A stretch of DNA of 48,238 nucleotides from an uncultured Prevotella sp. (GTDB lineage: Bacteria; Bacteroidota; Bacteroidia; Bacteroidales; Bacteroidaceae): contig CAJOIX010000012.1 of assembly GCA_905234815.1 (NCBI GenBank), forward strand, positions 1-48,238, read 5' to 3'. Within the stretch, counting starts at the first letter, position 1; every line of letters starts with the position of its first letter. The notes beneath the pieces are model-generated. The model was not told the origin of the DNA. It ran no database searches and worked only from the letters and a program-made list of their open reading frames with translations. A program made the translations under genes and the position numbers. Shown piece by piece: positions 8,661-18,646 of the stretch.

Positions 8661-9407
8661 ATGATTAAAAAAATTCTTATCTCACAGCCCCAACCCAGCA
8701 GCGAACGTTCGCCTTACTACGACATTCAGAAGAAGCACGACGTAGAGATTGTGTTCCGCCCCTTCTTCAAAGTGGAAGGACTCACAGTGAAAGAATTTCG
8801 CGAACAGAAGGTTAGTCTTCTCGATCACACCGCTGTAGTATTCACTTCGCGCCACGCCATCGACCACTTCTTCACTCTGGCCGAGCAAATGCGCATTAAA
8901 ATTCCCGATGACATGAAATACTTCTGCATCCTGGAGACCATTGCACTCTATATGCAGAAATACATTCAATACCGAAAGCGCAAGATCTTTTTCGGCACTA
9001 CAGGTAAGATTGACGACCTCATTCCGCAAATGGTGAAGCACAAGACGGAAAAATTCCTCGTGCCGCTGAGCAGCGTACACAACGACGACATCAAGAACCT
9101 GCTCGACCAAAAGAAGCTGAAGCACACAGAATGCGTGATGTACCGCACAGTGAGCAACGACTTCACCGAAGAGGAAAAGAAAGCCTTCAATTTCGACTTA
9201 CTTGCTTTCTTTAGCCCCACCGGCGTAAAGGCACTGCTGAAAAATTTCCCCAACTTCGAGCAAGGTGATATTCGTATCGGGGCCTTTGGTTCTTCCACGG
9301 CACGTACTGTGAAAGAAGAAAATCTACGACTCGACTTCGAAGCCCCCACTCCCGAGTATCCCTCAATGACCAGTGCGCTCAATGCTTACCTTGCTGCACA
9401 GAAATAA
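8661..9407 (+). CDS. Uroporphyrinogen-III synthase family protein (HemD-like)
   Basis: The 248-residue protein matches the divergent Bacteroidetes HemD family: two alternating alpha/beta lobes, with VVFTSRHAIDHFF (about residues 57-69) and LLAFFSPTGVKALLKNF (about 184-200) as the equivalent conserved segments of each lobe. HemD closes hydroxymethylbilane to uroporphyrinogen III in haem and sirohaem synthesis. The family is poorly conserved, so catalytic function is inferred. It heads a block with rnpA, yidD and tyrS, an arrangement I recall from Bacteroides. Confidence 0.82.
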   Translation: MIKKILISQPQPSSERSPYYDIQKKHDVEIVFRPFFKVEGLTVKEFREQKVSLLDHTAVVFTSRHAIDHFFTLAEQMRIKIPDDMKYFCILETIALYMQKYIQYRKRKIFFGTTGKIDDLIPQMVKHKTEKFLVPLSSVHNDDIKNLLDQKKLKHTECVMYRTVSNDFTEEEKKAFNFDLLAFFSPTGVKALLKNFPNFEQGDIRIGAFGSSTARTVKEENLRLDFEAPTPEYPSMTSALNAYLAAQK

Positions 9408-9413
9408 CGTCCA

Positions 9414-9827
9414 ATGGAAGAAGCCGCAACATCTCGGCAAACACTCAAGAAAACAGAGCGACTCCATCTGAAAAGCCAGATAGACCGTCTCTTTGGTGGC
9501 GGGCATAGCCGCTCGTTCACTTCCTTTCCACTGCGAGTGGTTCTACAAGAAATTCCTTTCGACGAGACAACACCTCATGCTCAGATACTCGTCAGCGTGC
9601 CGAAACGACACTTGAAGCACGCCGTCGATCGCAACCGAGTGAAGCGACAAGTGCGCGAGGCCTATCGGAAAAACAAGCAATCGCTCCTTGCATTGCTCGC
9701 CGCAGAGAAGAAAGCCCTCGCCATTGCATTCATCTGGATGGACCGCCATATGCACTCCAGCGCTGAGATAGAAACCATTGTTGTGCAATTGCTCAGCCGC
9801 ATAGCTGAAAACATTCAGTCAAGATGA
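9414..9827 (+). CDS. rnpA: Ribonuclease P protein component
   Basis: The 137-residue basic protein has the RNR signature, [14 protein letters not shown], at about residues 71-84. It is the protein cofactor of RNase P, which matures tRNA 5' ends. The C-terminal tail fits the family. It starts 6 bp after the hemD-like stop and overlaps yidD by 4 bp (ATGA). The usual partner rpmH is not next to it. Confidence 0.95.
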   Translation: MEEAATSRQTLKKTERLHLKSQIDRLFGGGHSRSFTSFPLRVVLQEIPFDETTPHAQILVSVPKRHLKHAVDRNRVKRQVREAYRKNKQSLLALLAAEKKALAIAFIWMDRHMHSSAEIETIVVQLLSRIAENIQSR

Positions 9828-10066
9828 AGCAAATTATCGCTTTTCTGCGAAAAACTGTCGTATGGCTGCTGATTCTTCCTATACGATTCTATCAGCAAGC
9901 CATATCACCCTACACCCCACCCTCTTGCCGATTCACGCCCACTTGTTCGGAATATGCCCGACAAGCCATCGTGAAACACGGACCGCTAAAAGGCCTCTGG
10001 CTCGCCATCAAGCGATTGATGCGCTGCCACCCGTGGGGCGGAAGCGGCTATGACCCCGTGCCTTGA
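9824..10066 (+). CDS. yidD: Membrane protein insertion efficiency factor YidD
   Basis: The 80-residue protein has the full DUF37/YidD pattern: an N-terminal amphipathic helix, [20 protein letters not shown], then [13 protein letters not shown] and a C-terminal [13 protein letters not shown]. It helps YidC-dependent insertion of inner-membrane proteins. The 4-bp overlap with rnpA matches the widespread rnpA-yidD pair. Confidence 0.95.
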   Translation: MKQIIAFLRKTVVWLLILPIRFYQQAISPYTPPSCRFTPTCSEYARQAIVKHGPLKGLWLAIKRLMRCHPWGGSGYDPVP

Positions 10067-10135
10067 AGCACACCTGCATCAACAAACCACTATCTCCACC
10101 AATCTCGAAACATCTAAACGAATAAACAACTGAAT

Positions 10136-11434
10136 ATGAAAAACTTTGTTGAAGAACTGCGCTGGCGCGGAATGCTGGCACAGATAATGCCCGGCACAGA
10201 AGAGTTTCTGCAAAAGGGAATGGTCACTGCCTACCTTGGCACCGACCCCACTGCCGACTCTCTGCACATTGGTCACCTCTGTGGCATCATGATGCTGCGC
10301 CACTTGCAGCGCTGCGGACATAAACCCATCATCCTCGTAGGCGGCGCCACGGGCATGATTGGCGACCCCTCGGGCAAGAGTCAAGAGCGCAATCTGCTCG
10401 ATGCCGAAACCCTCTACCACAACCAGGAATGTATCAAGCGCCAAGTGGCAAAGTTTCTCGATTTCGACTCGAAGGAGAAGAATGCCGCCGAGATGGTGAA
10501 CAACTACGACTGGATGAAGGATTTCACCTTCCTGGATTTCGTCCGTCTGGTGGGTAAACACATCACCGTGAACTACATGATGGCCAAGGAAAGCGTTCAG
10601 CAGCGCCTGAACGGTACCGCACGCGACGGCCTTTCGTTCACAGAATTCACCTACCAGTTGCTGCAAGGCTACGACTTTCTGCATCTATACCGCGAGAAGA
10701 ACTGCCAGCTGCAGCTGGGTGGCAACGACCAATGGGGCAACATGACCACCGGCACCGAACTCATCCGCCGCACACTGGGCGCCGAGGCAGAGGCATATGC
10801 ACTGACCTGTCCGCTCATAACCAAGGCCGACGGCAAGAAATTTGGCAAGACAGAGAGCGGCAATGTGTGGCTCGACCGCAACCGCACCACACCCTATGCT
10901 TTCTATCAGTTCTGGCTCAATGTGAGCGACGACGATGCCGAGCGCTACATAAAAATCTTCACCTCGCTCGAAAAAGACGTGATTGACGCTCTCATAGAGG
11001 AGCACCGGCAGGATCCGGGACGCCGCACACTGCAGCGCCGGCTGGCCGAAGAAGTGACCGTCATGGTACACTCGAAGGAAGACTTAGACATGGCCATCGA
11101 GGCATCGAACATTCTCTTTGGCAAAGCCACGAAGGAAAGTCTGCTCCGACTCGACGAACAAACACTGCTGGATGTCTTTGAAGGCGTGCCGCACTTTGAA
11201 ATTTCGAAAGCCGAATTAGGCCAGCCCGCCGTTGAACTTTTCACTTCCGACAACTGCAAGGCATTTGCCAGCAAGGGCGAGATGCGCAAACTGGTGCAGG
11301 GCGGTGGCGTTTCGCTCAACAAGGAAAAGCTCGAAGCCTTCGACCAGACCATTACCGCCGACGATTTGATTGACGGAAAGTATCTGTTGTTGCAGCGCGG
11401 CAAGAAGAATTATTTCCTCATCACCGTGAAATAA
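10136..11434 (+). CDS. tyrS: Tyrosyl-tRNA synthetase
   Basis: The 432-residue class Ic synthetase has the HIGH motif at residues 44-47 (HIGHLCG), the KMSKS-equivalent KFGKT at about 235-239, and a C-terminal S4 RNA-binding domain (about 360-430). It attaches tyrosine to tRNA-Tyr. It lies 69 bp after yidD and is followed by an intrinsic terminator. Confidence 0.98.
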   Translation: MKNFVEELRWRGMLAQIMPGTEEFLQKGMVTAYLGTDPTADSLHIGHLCGIMMLRHLQRCGHKPIILVGGATGMIGDPSGKSQERNLLDAETLYHNQECIKRQVAKFLDFDSKEKNAAEMVNNYDWMKDFTFLDFVRLVGKHITVNYMMAKESVQQRLNGTARDGLSFTEFTYQLLQGYDFLHLYREKNCQLQLGGNDQWGNMTTGTELIRRTLGAEAEAYALTCPLITKADGKKFGKTESGNVWLDRNRTTPYAFYQFWLNVSDDDAERYIKIFTSLEKDVIDALIEEHRQDPGRRTLQRRLAEEVTVMVHSKEDLDMAIEASNILFGKATKESLLRLDEQTLLDVFEGVPHFEISKAELGQPAVELFTSDNCKAFASKGEMRKLVQGGGVSLNKEKLEAFDQTITADDLIDGKYLLLQRGKKNYFLITVK

Positions 11435-11483
11435 TTCCTCCCCTCTCCCGCCAACAACAATACCCTCTCAATACAATACGGAC

Positions 11484-11520
11484 AGCCTCGTTTCCCATCA
11501 ACCGGAAGCGGGGCTTTTTC
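11484..11520 (+). terminator. Intrinsic terminator after tyrS
   Basis: AGCCTCGTTTCC (11484-11495) pairs with GGAAGCGGGGCT (11504-11515), with one or two wobble or mismatched positions, and is followed by TTTTTC. Confidence 0.85.
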
Positions 11521-11541
11521 ATGCATTCTAAGACCTATTTT

Positions 11542-11623
11542 CAAAAGCATAGCTTTTAGGCGTCAAAAGCATAACTTTTGGCCTGCAAAAGCATAGCTTT
11601 TGAAAAGCAAAAGAATAGGTTTT
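11542..11623. repeat. Palindrome cluster 2: four 16-bp palindromes at 22-bp period
   Basis: Copies start at 11542, 11564, 11586 and 11608, exactly 22 bp apart. All four have the inverse centre (CAAAAGCATAGCTTTT). The second has one change (CATAACTTTT) and the fourth several (CAAAAGAATAGGTTTT). The cluster lies between the tyrS terminator and the gyrB promoter. Confidence 0.95.
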
Positions 11624-11677
11624 GGAAATTCAGCAGATTTTTCCATTGATTTATTTCCCCATATCACTGATTTTTAC

Positions 11678-11685
11678 TATCTTTG
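11678..11685 (+). promoter_or_regulatory. -7 promoter element for gyrB (TATCTTTG)
   Basis: TATCTTTG fits TAnnTTTG, 26 bases before the ATG at 11712. Its place within the extended open frame shows that the extended start at 11622 is not used. Confidence 0.7.
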
Positions 11686-11711
11686 CTTGCTTTTTTATAG
11701 ATACAACAAAA

Positions 11712-13685
11712 ATGTCAGAAAATCAACAACAAGTAAACAACTATTCCGCCAGTAACATCCAGGTGCTCGAAGGCCTGGAAGCCGTTCGTAAGCGCCCCGC
11801 CATGTATATTGGCGATATCAGCGAAAAGGGACTGCACCACCTGGTGAACGAAACAGTCGATAACTCTATCGACGAGGCCATGGCTGGCTTCTGTAAGAAT
11901 ATTGAAGTGACCATCAACGAGGACAACTCTATCACCGTGCAGGACGATGGACGCGGTATTCCCGTTGACGAACACGAGAAGATGCACAAGTCGGCACTCG
12001 AAGTAGTGATGACCGTGCTGCACGCAGGCGGTAAGTTCGACAAAGGCTCTTATAAAGTATCGGGCGGTCTGCACGGTGTAGGCGTGAGCTGCGTGAATGC
12101 CCTCTCCACCCACATGAAGTCGCAAGTATTCCGCAATGGTAAAATCTATCAGCAGGAATACGAGAAGGGCAAGCCTCTCTATCCCGTGAAAGTGGTTGGC
12201 GAAACCAACCTGCAAGGCACCCGCCAGCAGTTCTGGCCAGACCCCACCATCTTCACCACCACAGAATACAAGTACGACATCATTGCCCGCCGTATGCGCG
12301 AATTGGCATTCCTCAACGCAGGCATCACCATCAAGCTGACCGACTTGCGTCCCGACGAAGAAGGCAAGCTGAAGGAGCCAGAGGTGTTCCACGCCAAGGA
12401 AGGACTGAAGGAATTTGTGAAATATGTTGACCGCCACCGCACAAGCATCATTGGCGAGCCCATCTGCCTGAAAACAGAAAAAGACGGTGTGCCCATCGAA
12501 GTGGCCTTGCTCTACAACAATGACTACAGCGAGAACATCCACTCCTATGTGAACAATATCAACACCATCGAGGGTGGTACGCACCTGACAGGTTTCCGCA
12601 TCGCACTGGCCCGTACGCTGAAAAAATACGCCGACGAAAACGACCAGCTGCGCAAGCAGATTGAAAAAGCCAAGATTGAAGTGGCACAGGACGACTTCCG
12701 CGAAGGTTTGACAGCCATCATCTCTGTGAAAGTGGCTGAACCTCAATTCGAAGGTCAGACCAAAACAAAACTCGGCAATTCAGAAGTGAACGGCGCAGTA
12801 CAAAAAGCCGTGGGCGAAGCCATGACCAACTTCTTGGAAGAACACCCCAAAGAAGCCCACACCATCTGCGAAAAAGTAATTCTGGCCGCTACAGCACGTA
12901 TCGCTGCCCGCAAAGCCCGCGAGAGCGTACAGCGCAAGAACCCAATGGGCGGCGGTGGACTTCCCGGCAAGCTGGCCGACTGCTCTAACAAAGATCCCAA
13001 AGAATGTGAAATCTTCCTCGTAGAGGGTGACTCCGCAGGTGGATCGGCCAAGCAGGGCCGCGACCGCCATTTCCAAGCCATTCTGCCCCTCCGCGGTAAG
13101 ATTCTCAACGTAGAAAAAGTGCAATGGCACCGCGTGTTCGAAGCCGAATCGGTGATGAACATCATACAAGCCATCGGCGTGCGCTTCGGCGTTGAAGGCG
13201 AAGGCGACAAGGAAGCCAACATCGACAAACTGCGCTACGATAAGATCATCATCATGACCGACGCCGACGTCGATGGCTCGCACATCGACACGCTCATCAT
13301 GACGCTCTTCTATCGCTTCATGCCGAAAGTTATTCAGGAAGGTCACCTCTACATTGCCACACCGCCTCTCTACAAATGTACCTATAAAAAAGCATCTGAA
13401 TACTGTTACACTGAGCAACAGCGACAAGCATTCATCGATAAATACGTAGAAGGCCGCGACGACGACAAAGCCCTGCACACACAGCGATACAAGGGTCTGG
13501 GAGAAATGAACCCCGAGCAACTCTGGGAAACCACCATGGACCCCTCTACACGTCTGCTGAAACAGGTAACCATCGAAAACGCAGCCGAGGCTGACGAAAT
13601 CTTCTCCATGCTCATGGGCGACGACGTGGAACCACGCCGGCGATTCATCGAAGAAAACGCCACCTACGCCAACATCGATGCATAA
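11712..13685 (+). CDS. gyrB: DNA gyrase subunit B
   Basis: The 657-residue protein has a GHKL ATPase domain ([10 protein letters not shown] and DDGRGIPV near the N-terminus), a transducer domain, a TOPRIM domain with EGDSAGG (438-444) and DADVDGSHI (517-525), and the C-terminal GyrB tail. With GyrA it introduces negative supercoils. The frame is open to 11622, but those residues are hydrophobic and contain the promoter, so the ATG at 11712 ([21 protein letters not shown]) is the start. The block continues with gpmI 29 bp downstream. Confidence 0.95.
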   Translation: MSENQQQVNNYSASNIQVLEGLEAVRKRPAMYIGDISEKGLHHLVNETVDNSIDEAMAGFCKNIEVTINEDNSITVQDDGRGIPVDEHEKMHKSALEVVMTVLHAGGKFDKGSYKVSGGLHGVGVSCVNALSTHMKSQVFRNGKIYQQEYEKGKPLYPVKVVGETNLQGTRQQFWPDPTIFTTTEYKYDIIARRMRELAFLNAGITIKLTDLRPDEEGKLKEPEVFHAKEGLKEFVKYVDRHRTSIIGEPICLKTEKDGVPIEVALLYNNDYSENIHSYVNNINTIEGGTHLTGFRIALARTLKKYADENDQLRKQIEKAKIEVAQDDFREGLTAIISVKVAEPQFEGQTKTKLGNSEVNGAVQKAVGEAMTNFLEEHPKEAHTICEKVILAATARIAARKARESVQRKNPMGGGGLPGKLADCSNKDPKECEIFLVEGDSAGGSAKQGRDRHFQAILPLRGKILNVEKVQWHRVFEAESVMNIIQAIGVRFGVEGEGDKEANIDKLRYDKIIIMTDADVDGSHIDTLIMTLFYRFMPKVIQEGHLYIATPPLYKCTYKKASEYCYTEQQRQAFIDKYVEGRDDDKALHTQRYKGLGEMNPEQLWETTMDPSTRLLKQVTIENAAEADEIFSMLMGDDVEPRRRFIEENATYANIDA

Positions 13686-13714
13686 CATATCAAAAAATTA
13701 AGAAAAAAAATATC

Positions 13715-15238
13715 ATGGCAAAGAAAGCATTACTCATGATTCTCGACGGCTGGGGCATTGGCCAGCACGGCAAAGGGGATGTCATCTACAACACACCCAC
13801 TCCCTATCTCGATTATCTCACAGCCATCTCGGCCCATTCTCAACTGCAAGCATCAGGCGAGAACGTAGGTTTGCCCGACGGACAGATGGGCAACTCCGAA
13901 GTAGGACACCTCAACATCGGAGCCGGCCGCGTGGTTTATCAAGATCTGGTGAAAATCAATCGCGCCTGCAAAGATGGCTCCATCCTACAGAACAAGCAAA
14001 TAGTTGAAGCCTACAGTTATGCCAAGCAGACCGGCAAGAAACTCCACCTGATGGGTCTGACCAGCAACGGCGGTGTCCACTCATCGCTCGACCACCTGTT
14101 TAAACTCATCGAAATCGGTAAAGAATACGGCCTGGAAAAGACCTTCGTACACTGCTTCATGGACGGTCGCGACACCGACCCGAAGTCGGGTATCGGCTTT
14201 ATTGAACAGTTGGAAGACATCTGCAAAGCCAACAATGCCCATATAGCAAGCATCGTTGGTCGTTTCTACGCAATGGACCGCGATAAGCGCTGGGAACGCG
14301 TAAAGGAAGCCTACGACCTCATTGTTGAAGGAAAAGGCAAACAATCCACCAATATGCTGCAGGCCATGCAGGAAAGTTACGATGAAGGTGTTACCGACGA
14401 ATTCATCAAGCCCATCCACAACGCTGCAGTTGAAGGCTGCATCGAAGAGGGCGACGTGGTGATCTTCATCAACTTCCGCAACGACCGTGCCAAAGAACTC
14501 ACACAGGTGCTGACACAGGAAGAAATGCCCGAGCAAGGCATGCACACCATTGCCGGACTGAAATACTACTGCATGACTCCCTACGACGCTAAATTCCAAG
14601 GCGTAGGAATCCTCTTCCCCAAGGAGAATGTTGACGATACACTGGGCGAGTATCTGAGCCGTCAGGGCAAGAAACAGCTCCACACCGCCGAAACAGAGAA
14701 GTATGCCCACGTGACTTTCTTCTTCAATGGTGGCCGCGAAGCTCCCTTCGAGGGCGAAGACCGCATCCTCGTGCCCAGTCCAAAGGTAGCCACCTACGAC
14801 CTGAAGCCCGAAATGTCGGCCTACGAAGTGAAAGACAATCTGGTGAAAGCCATCGCTGAAGAGAAGTACGACTTCATTGTAGTCAACTTTGCTAATGGCG
14901 ACATGGTGGGCCACACGGGCGTTTACAATGCCATTGCCAAGGCAGTATGGGCCGTTGACCAGTGTGTGAAAGCAGTGATTGAAACCGCAAAGGCTCACGA
15001 TTACGAAGCCATCATCATTGCCGACCACGGTAATGCCGACAATGCCATCAATGCCGATGGCACACCCAACACTGCCCACTCGCTCAACCCCGTGCCCTTC
15101 ATCTACGTGACGGACAACAACTCCGCCACTGTCAAGGATGGCCGTCTGGCTGACGTAGCACCCTCTATTCTCCACATTATGGGTCTTCCACAGCCGGAAG
15201 ACATGACTGGCGAGAATCTCATCAGCGACAACCGATAA
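13715..15238 (+). CDS. gpmI: 2,3-bisphosphoglycerate-independent phosphoglycerate mutase
   Basis: The 507-residue iPGM interconverts 3- and 2-phosphoglycerate in glycolysis and gluconeogenesis using two Mn ions. It has the alkaline-phosphatase-like start MILDGWGIG, the phosphorylated-serine motif [15 protein letters not shown] (Ser61), DGRDTDP at about 150, and the metal-binding DHGNAD at about 435. The length is normal. It follows gyrB by 29 bp with no terminator. Confidence 0.98.
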   Translation: MAKKALLMILDGWGIGQHGKGDVIYNTPTPYLDYLTAISAHSQLQASGENVGLPDGQMGNSEVGHLNIGAGRVVYQDLVKINRACKDGSILQNKQIVEAYSYAKQTGKKLHLMGLTSNGGVHSSLDHLFKLIEIGKEYGLEKTFVHCFMDGRDTDPKSGIGFIEQLEDICKANNAHIASIVGRFYAMDRDKRWERVKEAYDLIVEGKGKQSTNMLQAMQESYDEGVTDEFIKPIHNAAVEGCIEEGDVVIFINFRNDRAKELTQVLTQEEMPEQGMHTIAGLKYYCMTPYDAKFQGVGILFPKENVDDTLGEYLSRQGKKQLHTAETEKYAHVTFFFNGGREAPFEGEDRILVPSPKVATYDLKPEMSAYEVKDNLVKAIAEEKYDFIVVNFANGDMVGHTGVYNAIAKAVWAVDQCVKAVIETAKAHDYEAIIIADHGNADNAINADGTPNTAHSLNPVPFIYVTDNNSATVKDGRLADVAPSILHIMGLPQPEDMTGENLISDNR

Positions 15239-15249
15239 AACCACTCTTC

Positions 15250-15915
15250 ATGAATGTAATCATCGAAGAGAGCTGGAAAAAGGAATTGAGCCGTGAGTTT
15301 GACATGGAATACTTTGTCAAACTCACGGCTCTTGTTCGTCAGGCATACAAGACGGGAGAATGTTATCCGCCCGGGCGGCTAATCTTCAACGCTTTTGACA
15401 AGTGTCCGTTCGACCAGGTGAAAGTGGTGATTCTCGGACAAGACCCATACCACGAGCCCGGACAGGCTCATGGATTGAGTTTCTCTGTGCAAGATGGCGT
15501 GCAGTTTCCTCCATCACTCCAGAATATATTCAAGGAGATTCAAAACGATTTAGGCACCGACATTCCCACCTCGGGCAATCTCACCCGCTGGGCGGAACAA
15601 GGCGTGCTGCTGCTCAACGCCACGCTGACCGTACAGGCACATCAAGCCAACAGCCATGCCGCTTTTGGCTGGAGGGAGTTCACCGATGCTGCTATTCGCG
15701 CACTGGCCACCAAGCGCGAGGGACTGGTCTATATGCTCTGGGGCAGCTATGCCCGCGGAAAAGCGTACATGATTGACCGGAAAAAGAACCTCGTGCTGGA
15801 GTCTGTGCACCCCTCACCGCTTTCGGCCAATCGAGGCGGATGGTTCGGCCAGCATCAGTTTTCGCGCTGCAACGAGTATCTTAAACAACAAGGCAAAACA
15901 CCTATCGTCTGGTAA
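15250..15915 (+). CDS. ung: Uracil-DNA glycosylase (family 1)
   Basis: The 221-residue enzyme removes uracil from DNA. The water-activating loop GQDPYH has catalytic Asp65, and the Leu intercalation loop HPSPLS starts at His187. It lies 11 bp after gpmI and 2 bp before the DUF3109 gene, so it is probably co-transcribed. Confidence 0.98.
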   Translation: MNVIIEESWKKELSREFDMEYFVKLTALVRQAYKTGECYPPGRLIFNAFDKCPFDQVKVVILGQDPYHEPGQAHGLSFSVQDGVQFPPSLQNIFKEIQNDLGTDIPTSGNLTRWAEQGVLLLNATLTVQAHQANSHAAFGWREFTDAAIRALATKREGLVYMLWGSYARGKAYMIDRKKNLVLESVHPSPLSANRGGWFGQHQFSRCNEYLKQQGKTPIVW

Positions 15916-15917
15916 TC

Positions 15918-16520
15918 ATGAACAACCAAATACTTCCCATCCTGCAAGTGGACAATGTGCTGCTCTCGCCCGACATACTGACCGAGCGCTTTTGCTGCGA
16001 CTACGAGAAATGTAAGGGCATCTGCTGCATTGAAGGAACCGACGGAGCTCCCGTCACACTGGAAGAAATCGGCAAGATAGAGGAGTCGATAGACGAGGTC
16101 TGGAACGAAATTTCAGCCTCGGCACAGGCTGTGATTGACCGCCAGGGCGTGTCATATGTAGATCGCGAGGGCGACCTCGTGACGAGCATTGTCAACGGGA
16201 AAGACTGCGTCTTCACCTGCCAAAAGGAAGGCAAATGCCTCTGCCTGTTGGAAAAGGCCTATCGCGAAGGGCGTACAACGTGGAAGAAACCCATCTCCTG
16301 TTCACTCTACCCTATTCGCGAAAAGCGCTTCGCCAATGGCACGGTGGGGCTGAATTACCACCGCTGGGAGGTTTGTCGCGATGCGGTGGTCAAAGGAAAA
16401 GCCGAAGACTTGCCCCTATACAAATTCCTGCGCGAGCCACTCATCGAACGCTTTGGCGAAGAATGGTACGCACAACTGGAACAACTGGCCGCAGAACTCA
16501 CAAAAAACGGCTATCTGTAA
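15918..16520 (+). CDS. DUF3109 family cysteine-rich protein
   Basis: The 200-residue protein matches DUF3109. It has Cys pairs near residues 26-36 (CCDYEKCKGICC) and Cys-containing segments at about 95-109 (CVFTCQKEGKCLCL), 127 (ISCSLYPIR) and 151 (WEVCRD). The spacing resembles YkgJ/zinc- or iron-sulfur-chelating proteins. The function is unknown; the cysteines suggest a metal cluster. It ends the gyrB-gpmI-ung block and is followed by a strong terminator. Confidence 0.85.
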   Translation: MNNQILPILQVDNVLLSPDILTERFCCDYEKCKGICCIEGTDGAPVTLEEIGKIEESIDEVWNEISASAQAVIDRQGVSYVDREGDLVTSIVNGKDCVFTCQKEGKCLCLLEKAYREGRTTWKKPISCSLYPIREKRFANGTVGLNYHRWEVCRDAVVKGKAEDLPLYKFLREPLIERFGEEWYAQLEQLAAELTKNGYL

Positions 16521-16544
16521 ACTTACCAACAACCGATAAAAAAA

Positions 16545-16583
16545 GCCTCAGAATGGCCCTTTATGCCGTTCTGAGGCCTTTTT
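16545..16583 (+). terminator. Intrinsic terminator after the DUF3109 gene
   Basis: GCCTCAGAATGG (16545-16556) pairs with CCGTTCTGAGGC (16566-16577), with one mismatch, followed by a T-run. A-rich DNA on the other side (16538-16544) means it could also act on the convergent AraC transcript. Confidence 0.9.
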
Positions 16584-16692
16584 CTTGTCCCGTCATACTA
16601 AACAGATTCTGACTTGCCGCTCAATATTTGCATACCTTTCCTACTGCTGAAACTAACTCTCCTTGCAACAAACACCATAATATAGTGCTGTG

Positions 16693-16749
16693 AAATCAGT
16701 GATTTTTCAACCATAAATCAGTGATTTATCATTCAAAAACCAGTGATTT
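16693..16749. repeat. Second palindrome family: AAATCAGTGATTT three times at 22-bp period
   Basis: Copies start at 16693, 16715 and 16737, exactly 22 bp apart. Each is AAATCA-G-TGATTT, with AAACCAGTGATTT in the third. The sequence differs from the CAAAAGCTATGCTTTT family but the period is identical. The positions one step before (16671) and after (16759) show no recognisable copy. Confidence 0.9.
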
Positions 16750-16846
16750 TTGCATCGGATAGCAACCCTTTTGCAAATCTGACAGATAGCGATTGCGGCG
16801 AAAAGGGAGCTTTTATATGCACCAAAAAAGGTTCGGACAGCGAGAC

Positions 16847-17734
16847 TTAACGATTGCGATAGTCGGTAGGAGAAATGCCTACGTGCTCCTTGAAATACTT
16901 TCCGAGGAAGCTCTGACTGGAGAAATGCATATCGTCGGCAATCTGCTTGATGCTCTTCGCAGTGCTGCTGAGCTGCACACGCAACTCGGCCACTACATAA
17001 TTATCAATCCATTCGTTGGGTGTGCGGAGCGAAACGAATTTCACCATTTCAAGCAAATGCTTGGGCGAGATGCCTAATTGCTTCCCATACCAGCTGACGC
17101 GGCGCTCGTGCAAGAAATTCTTTTCCACCAGGTCGATGAAATCGAAAAACACAGTCTCGGCTCTCGACTTGCGCTGATGAGTGCTATTCTGGCGATAGCG
17201 CCACACCACATTGCCCATATCGTAGATAAACGACTTGATGAGCGACTTCACCACATCGCTGCGGAATTGGTGATTTTTGTCATCGACGCGCTGTTTTACC
17301 ATCTGGAAATAATCAACAAAAAGGCGCGCAGTCTCGTTGTCAAGATTATAGATAGGCCTTGCCAACGACAAGAAGAACAGCATGGAAATTTCCTGGGCAT
17401 TGAAAATCACTTCCTGGAAGAACCGATAGGAACAGAGATAGGCCAGCCCGCGACAGTCGGGCGAGAGATGGTAATTGCCAATCATTTGCCCTTTGCTGAT
17501 GATGAGAATGTCGTTTTTCTGAATGGCACGCACCTGATCATCGACCGTATAACTGGCTGTTCCATCAAGACATAGGGCCACAAACACGCCATTCATGCGA
17601 TGCGCCTCGCCCAGAATGGGCACATCTTCAAACCGATCGAACAGCACCAAGTCGTTACCGATGCAACTCTGCACATCGTAGATTGTTTTCGACTGCTCTA
17701 CAGAAACTTCTTCTAAACGGTGCTTTTTACCCAT
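16847..17734 (-). CDS. AraC-family transcriptional regulator
   Basis: The 295-residue protein has an N-terminal cupin-like effector-binding half (about residues 1-150) and a C-terminal double helix-turn-helix AraC domain (about 190-293) ending GISPTDYRNR. The second HTH holds the typical IKQIADDMHFSSQSFLGKYF. The frame is open to a TTG at 17758, but that TTG is part of the -7 element CAAAGATA, so the ATG at 17734 (MGKKHRLEEV) is the better start. Target and inducer are unknown. It stands alone, and the CPBP gene lies upstream on the same strand. Confidence 0.9.
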   Translation of the reverse strand: MGKKHRLEEVSVEQSKTIYDVQSCIGNDLVLFDRFEDVPILGEAHRMNGVFVALCLDGTASYTVDDQVRAIQKNDILIISKGQMIGNYHLSPDCRGLAYLCSYRFFQEVIFNAQEISMLFFLSLARPIYNLDNETARLFVDYFQMVKQRVDDKNHQFRSDVVKSLIKSFIYDMGNVVWRYRQNSTHQRKSRAETVFFDFIDLVEKNFLHERRVSWYGKQLGISPKHLLEMVKFVSLRTPNEWIDNYVVAELRVQLSSTAKSIKQIADDMHFSSQSFLGKYFKEHVGISPTDYRNR

Positions 17735-17755
17735 ATACCTTGCATTCTTGTGCTG

Positions 17756-17763
17756 CAAAGATA
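17756..17763 (-). promoter_or_regulatory. -7 promoter element for the AraC gene (TATCTTTG on the minus strand)
   Basis: CAAAGATA on the plus strand reads TATCTTTG on the minus strand. It lies 22 bases before the ATG at 17734. Confidence 0.65.
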
Positions 17764-17824
17764 GGGATTTACAGATGGTTGAACAAGTTTTTGAGGAAAA
17801 ATCTACCAGTTTTTGGTTGTTTTG

Positions 17825-18640
17825 TTACCTTTTCGACCTTGAAAGCAGCCACACTTGATACAGTGCAGGCAGGAAAATCATCAGCGAAAAAGCCACGGCC
17901 AGCAGCACATTGCGCTCCGTTGAGAAGATATCTACCAGCTTGGCATCGTTCCACTGCGGCATGATACGATAAATGGCATAGGCCACGCTGTTGTTCATCC
18001 AATGCAAAACAACTCCTGGCACGATGCTCCCCGTGCGCCAATAGAGCCAACCCAGCAACAGTCCCAACAGAAAAGCATGGACGCCCTGTGCCAGATTAAA
18101 ATGCACCAAGGCGAAGAGAAGGGCCGTCAGCGCAATGCCCATCCAAGCCCGTTGGCAGGAAGGGGCAAGCGTGTTGTCGGCAGACTGGTGCTGCGAACCA
18201 GTAAGAAAAGCGCGCAGAATGGCTCCACGGAAAACAATTTCTTCAACCAGCGGCGCCAAAATTCCCACCACAAGATAGCCTCCGCGACTGCTCATAATCT
18301 GTTCAAACACCTGCTGATAGGCTTCTGGCAATTCCACCTCCAACGCTTCTTCAAGCCACAACGATGGTATGAGTGTTCCCAACGAGAGGAGCAACACCCA
18401 GAAGAGCAACAGCCACGGGCGGCTGCGCAAGAAACTGCGATTGAAGGGCATCCACCGGCACCAGACGAATACCGCCAGCGTGAGCACAGACGCCAATCCC
18501 GTGCCGGCAATCAGCTCGGTAGCCTCCGACACTTTGCCGTGCAACAACACCTGGCAGAGCAGCGGACAGATAATCTGGAATGCGAGAAAAACGAATAGAT
18601 ACAACAGGATGTCGAACGCAGTGCGATAACTTTGTTTCAT
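17825..18640 (-). CDS. CPBP-family intramembrane glutamic endopeptidase
   Basis: The 271-residue membrane protein has the Abi/CPBP signature: EEIVFRG (Glu133-Glu134, Arg138), His180 in ALVHFN, and His213 in LHWMNN. Eight or so hydrophobic segments are visible. The family includes Rce1-like CAAX proteases; bacterial members process membrane substrates or bacteriocins. The substrate is unknown. It is the last gene of a minus-strand run and begins 6 bp after ribF. Confidence 0.9.
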   Translation of the reverse strand: MKQSYRTAFDILLYLFVFLAFQIICPLLCQVLLHGKVSEATELIAGTGLASVLTLAVFVWCRWMPFNRSFLRSRPWLLLFWVLLLSLGTLIPSLWLEEALEVELPEAYQQVFEQIMSSRGGYLVVGILAPLVEEIVFRGAILRAFLTGSQHQSADNTLAPSCQRAWMGIALTALLFALVHFNLAQGVHAFLLGLLLGWLYWRTGSIVPGVVLHWMNNSVAYAIYRIMPQWNDAKLVDIFSTERNVLLAVAFSLMIFLPALYQVWLLSRSKR

Positions 18641-18646
18641 GATTGT

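Larger units (their letters stand above)
16521..16846. other. Intergenic region between convergent DUF3109 and AraC genes
   Basis: These 326 bases hold one intrinsic terminator (16545-16583) and three copies of a 13-bp palindrome at 22-bp period (16693-16749). I see no gene, tRNA or promoter in the remainder. Confidence 0.7.

Noticed and set aside
11622..11711. Extended gyrB N-terminus (MEIQQIFPLIYF...)
   Set aside because: The extra residues are hydrophobic and not part of GyrB, and the region contains the -7 element at 11678-11685.
14081..15244. 387-codon open frame on the minus strand opposite gpmI
   Set aside because: It is a codon-bias shadow of gpmI with no recognisable domain.
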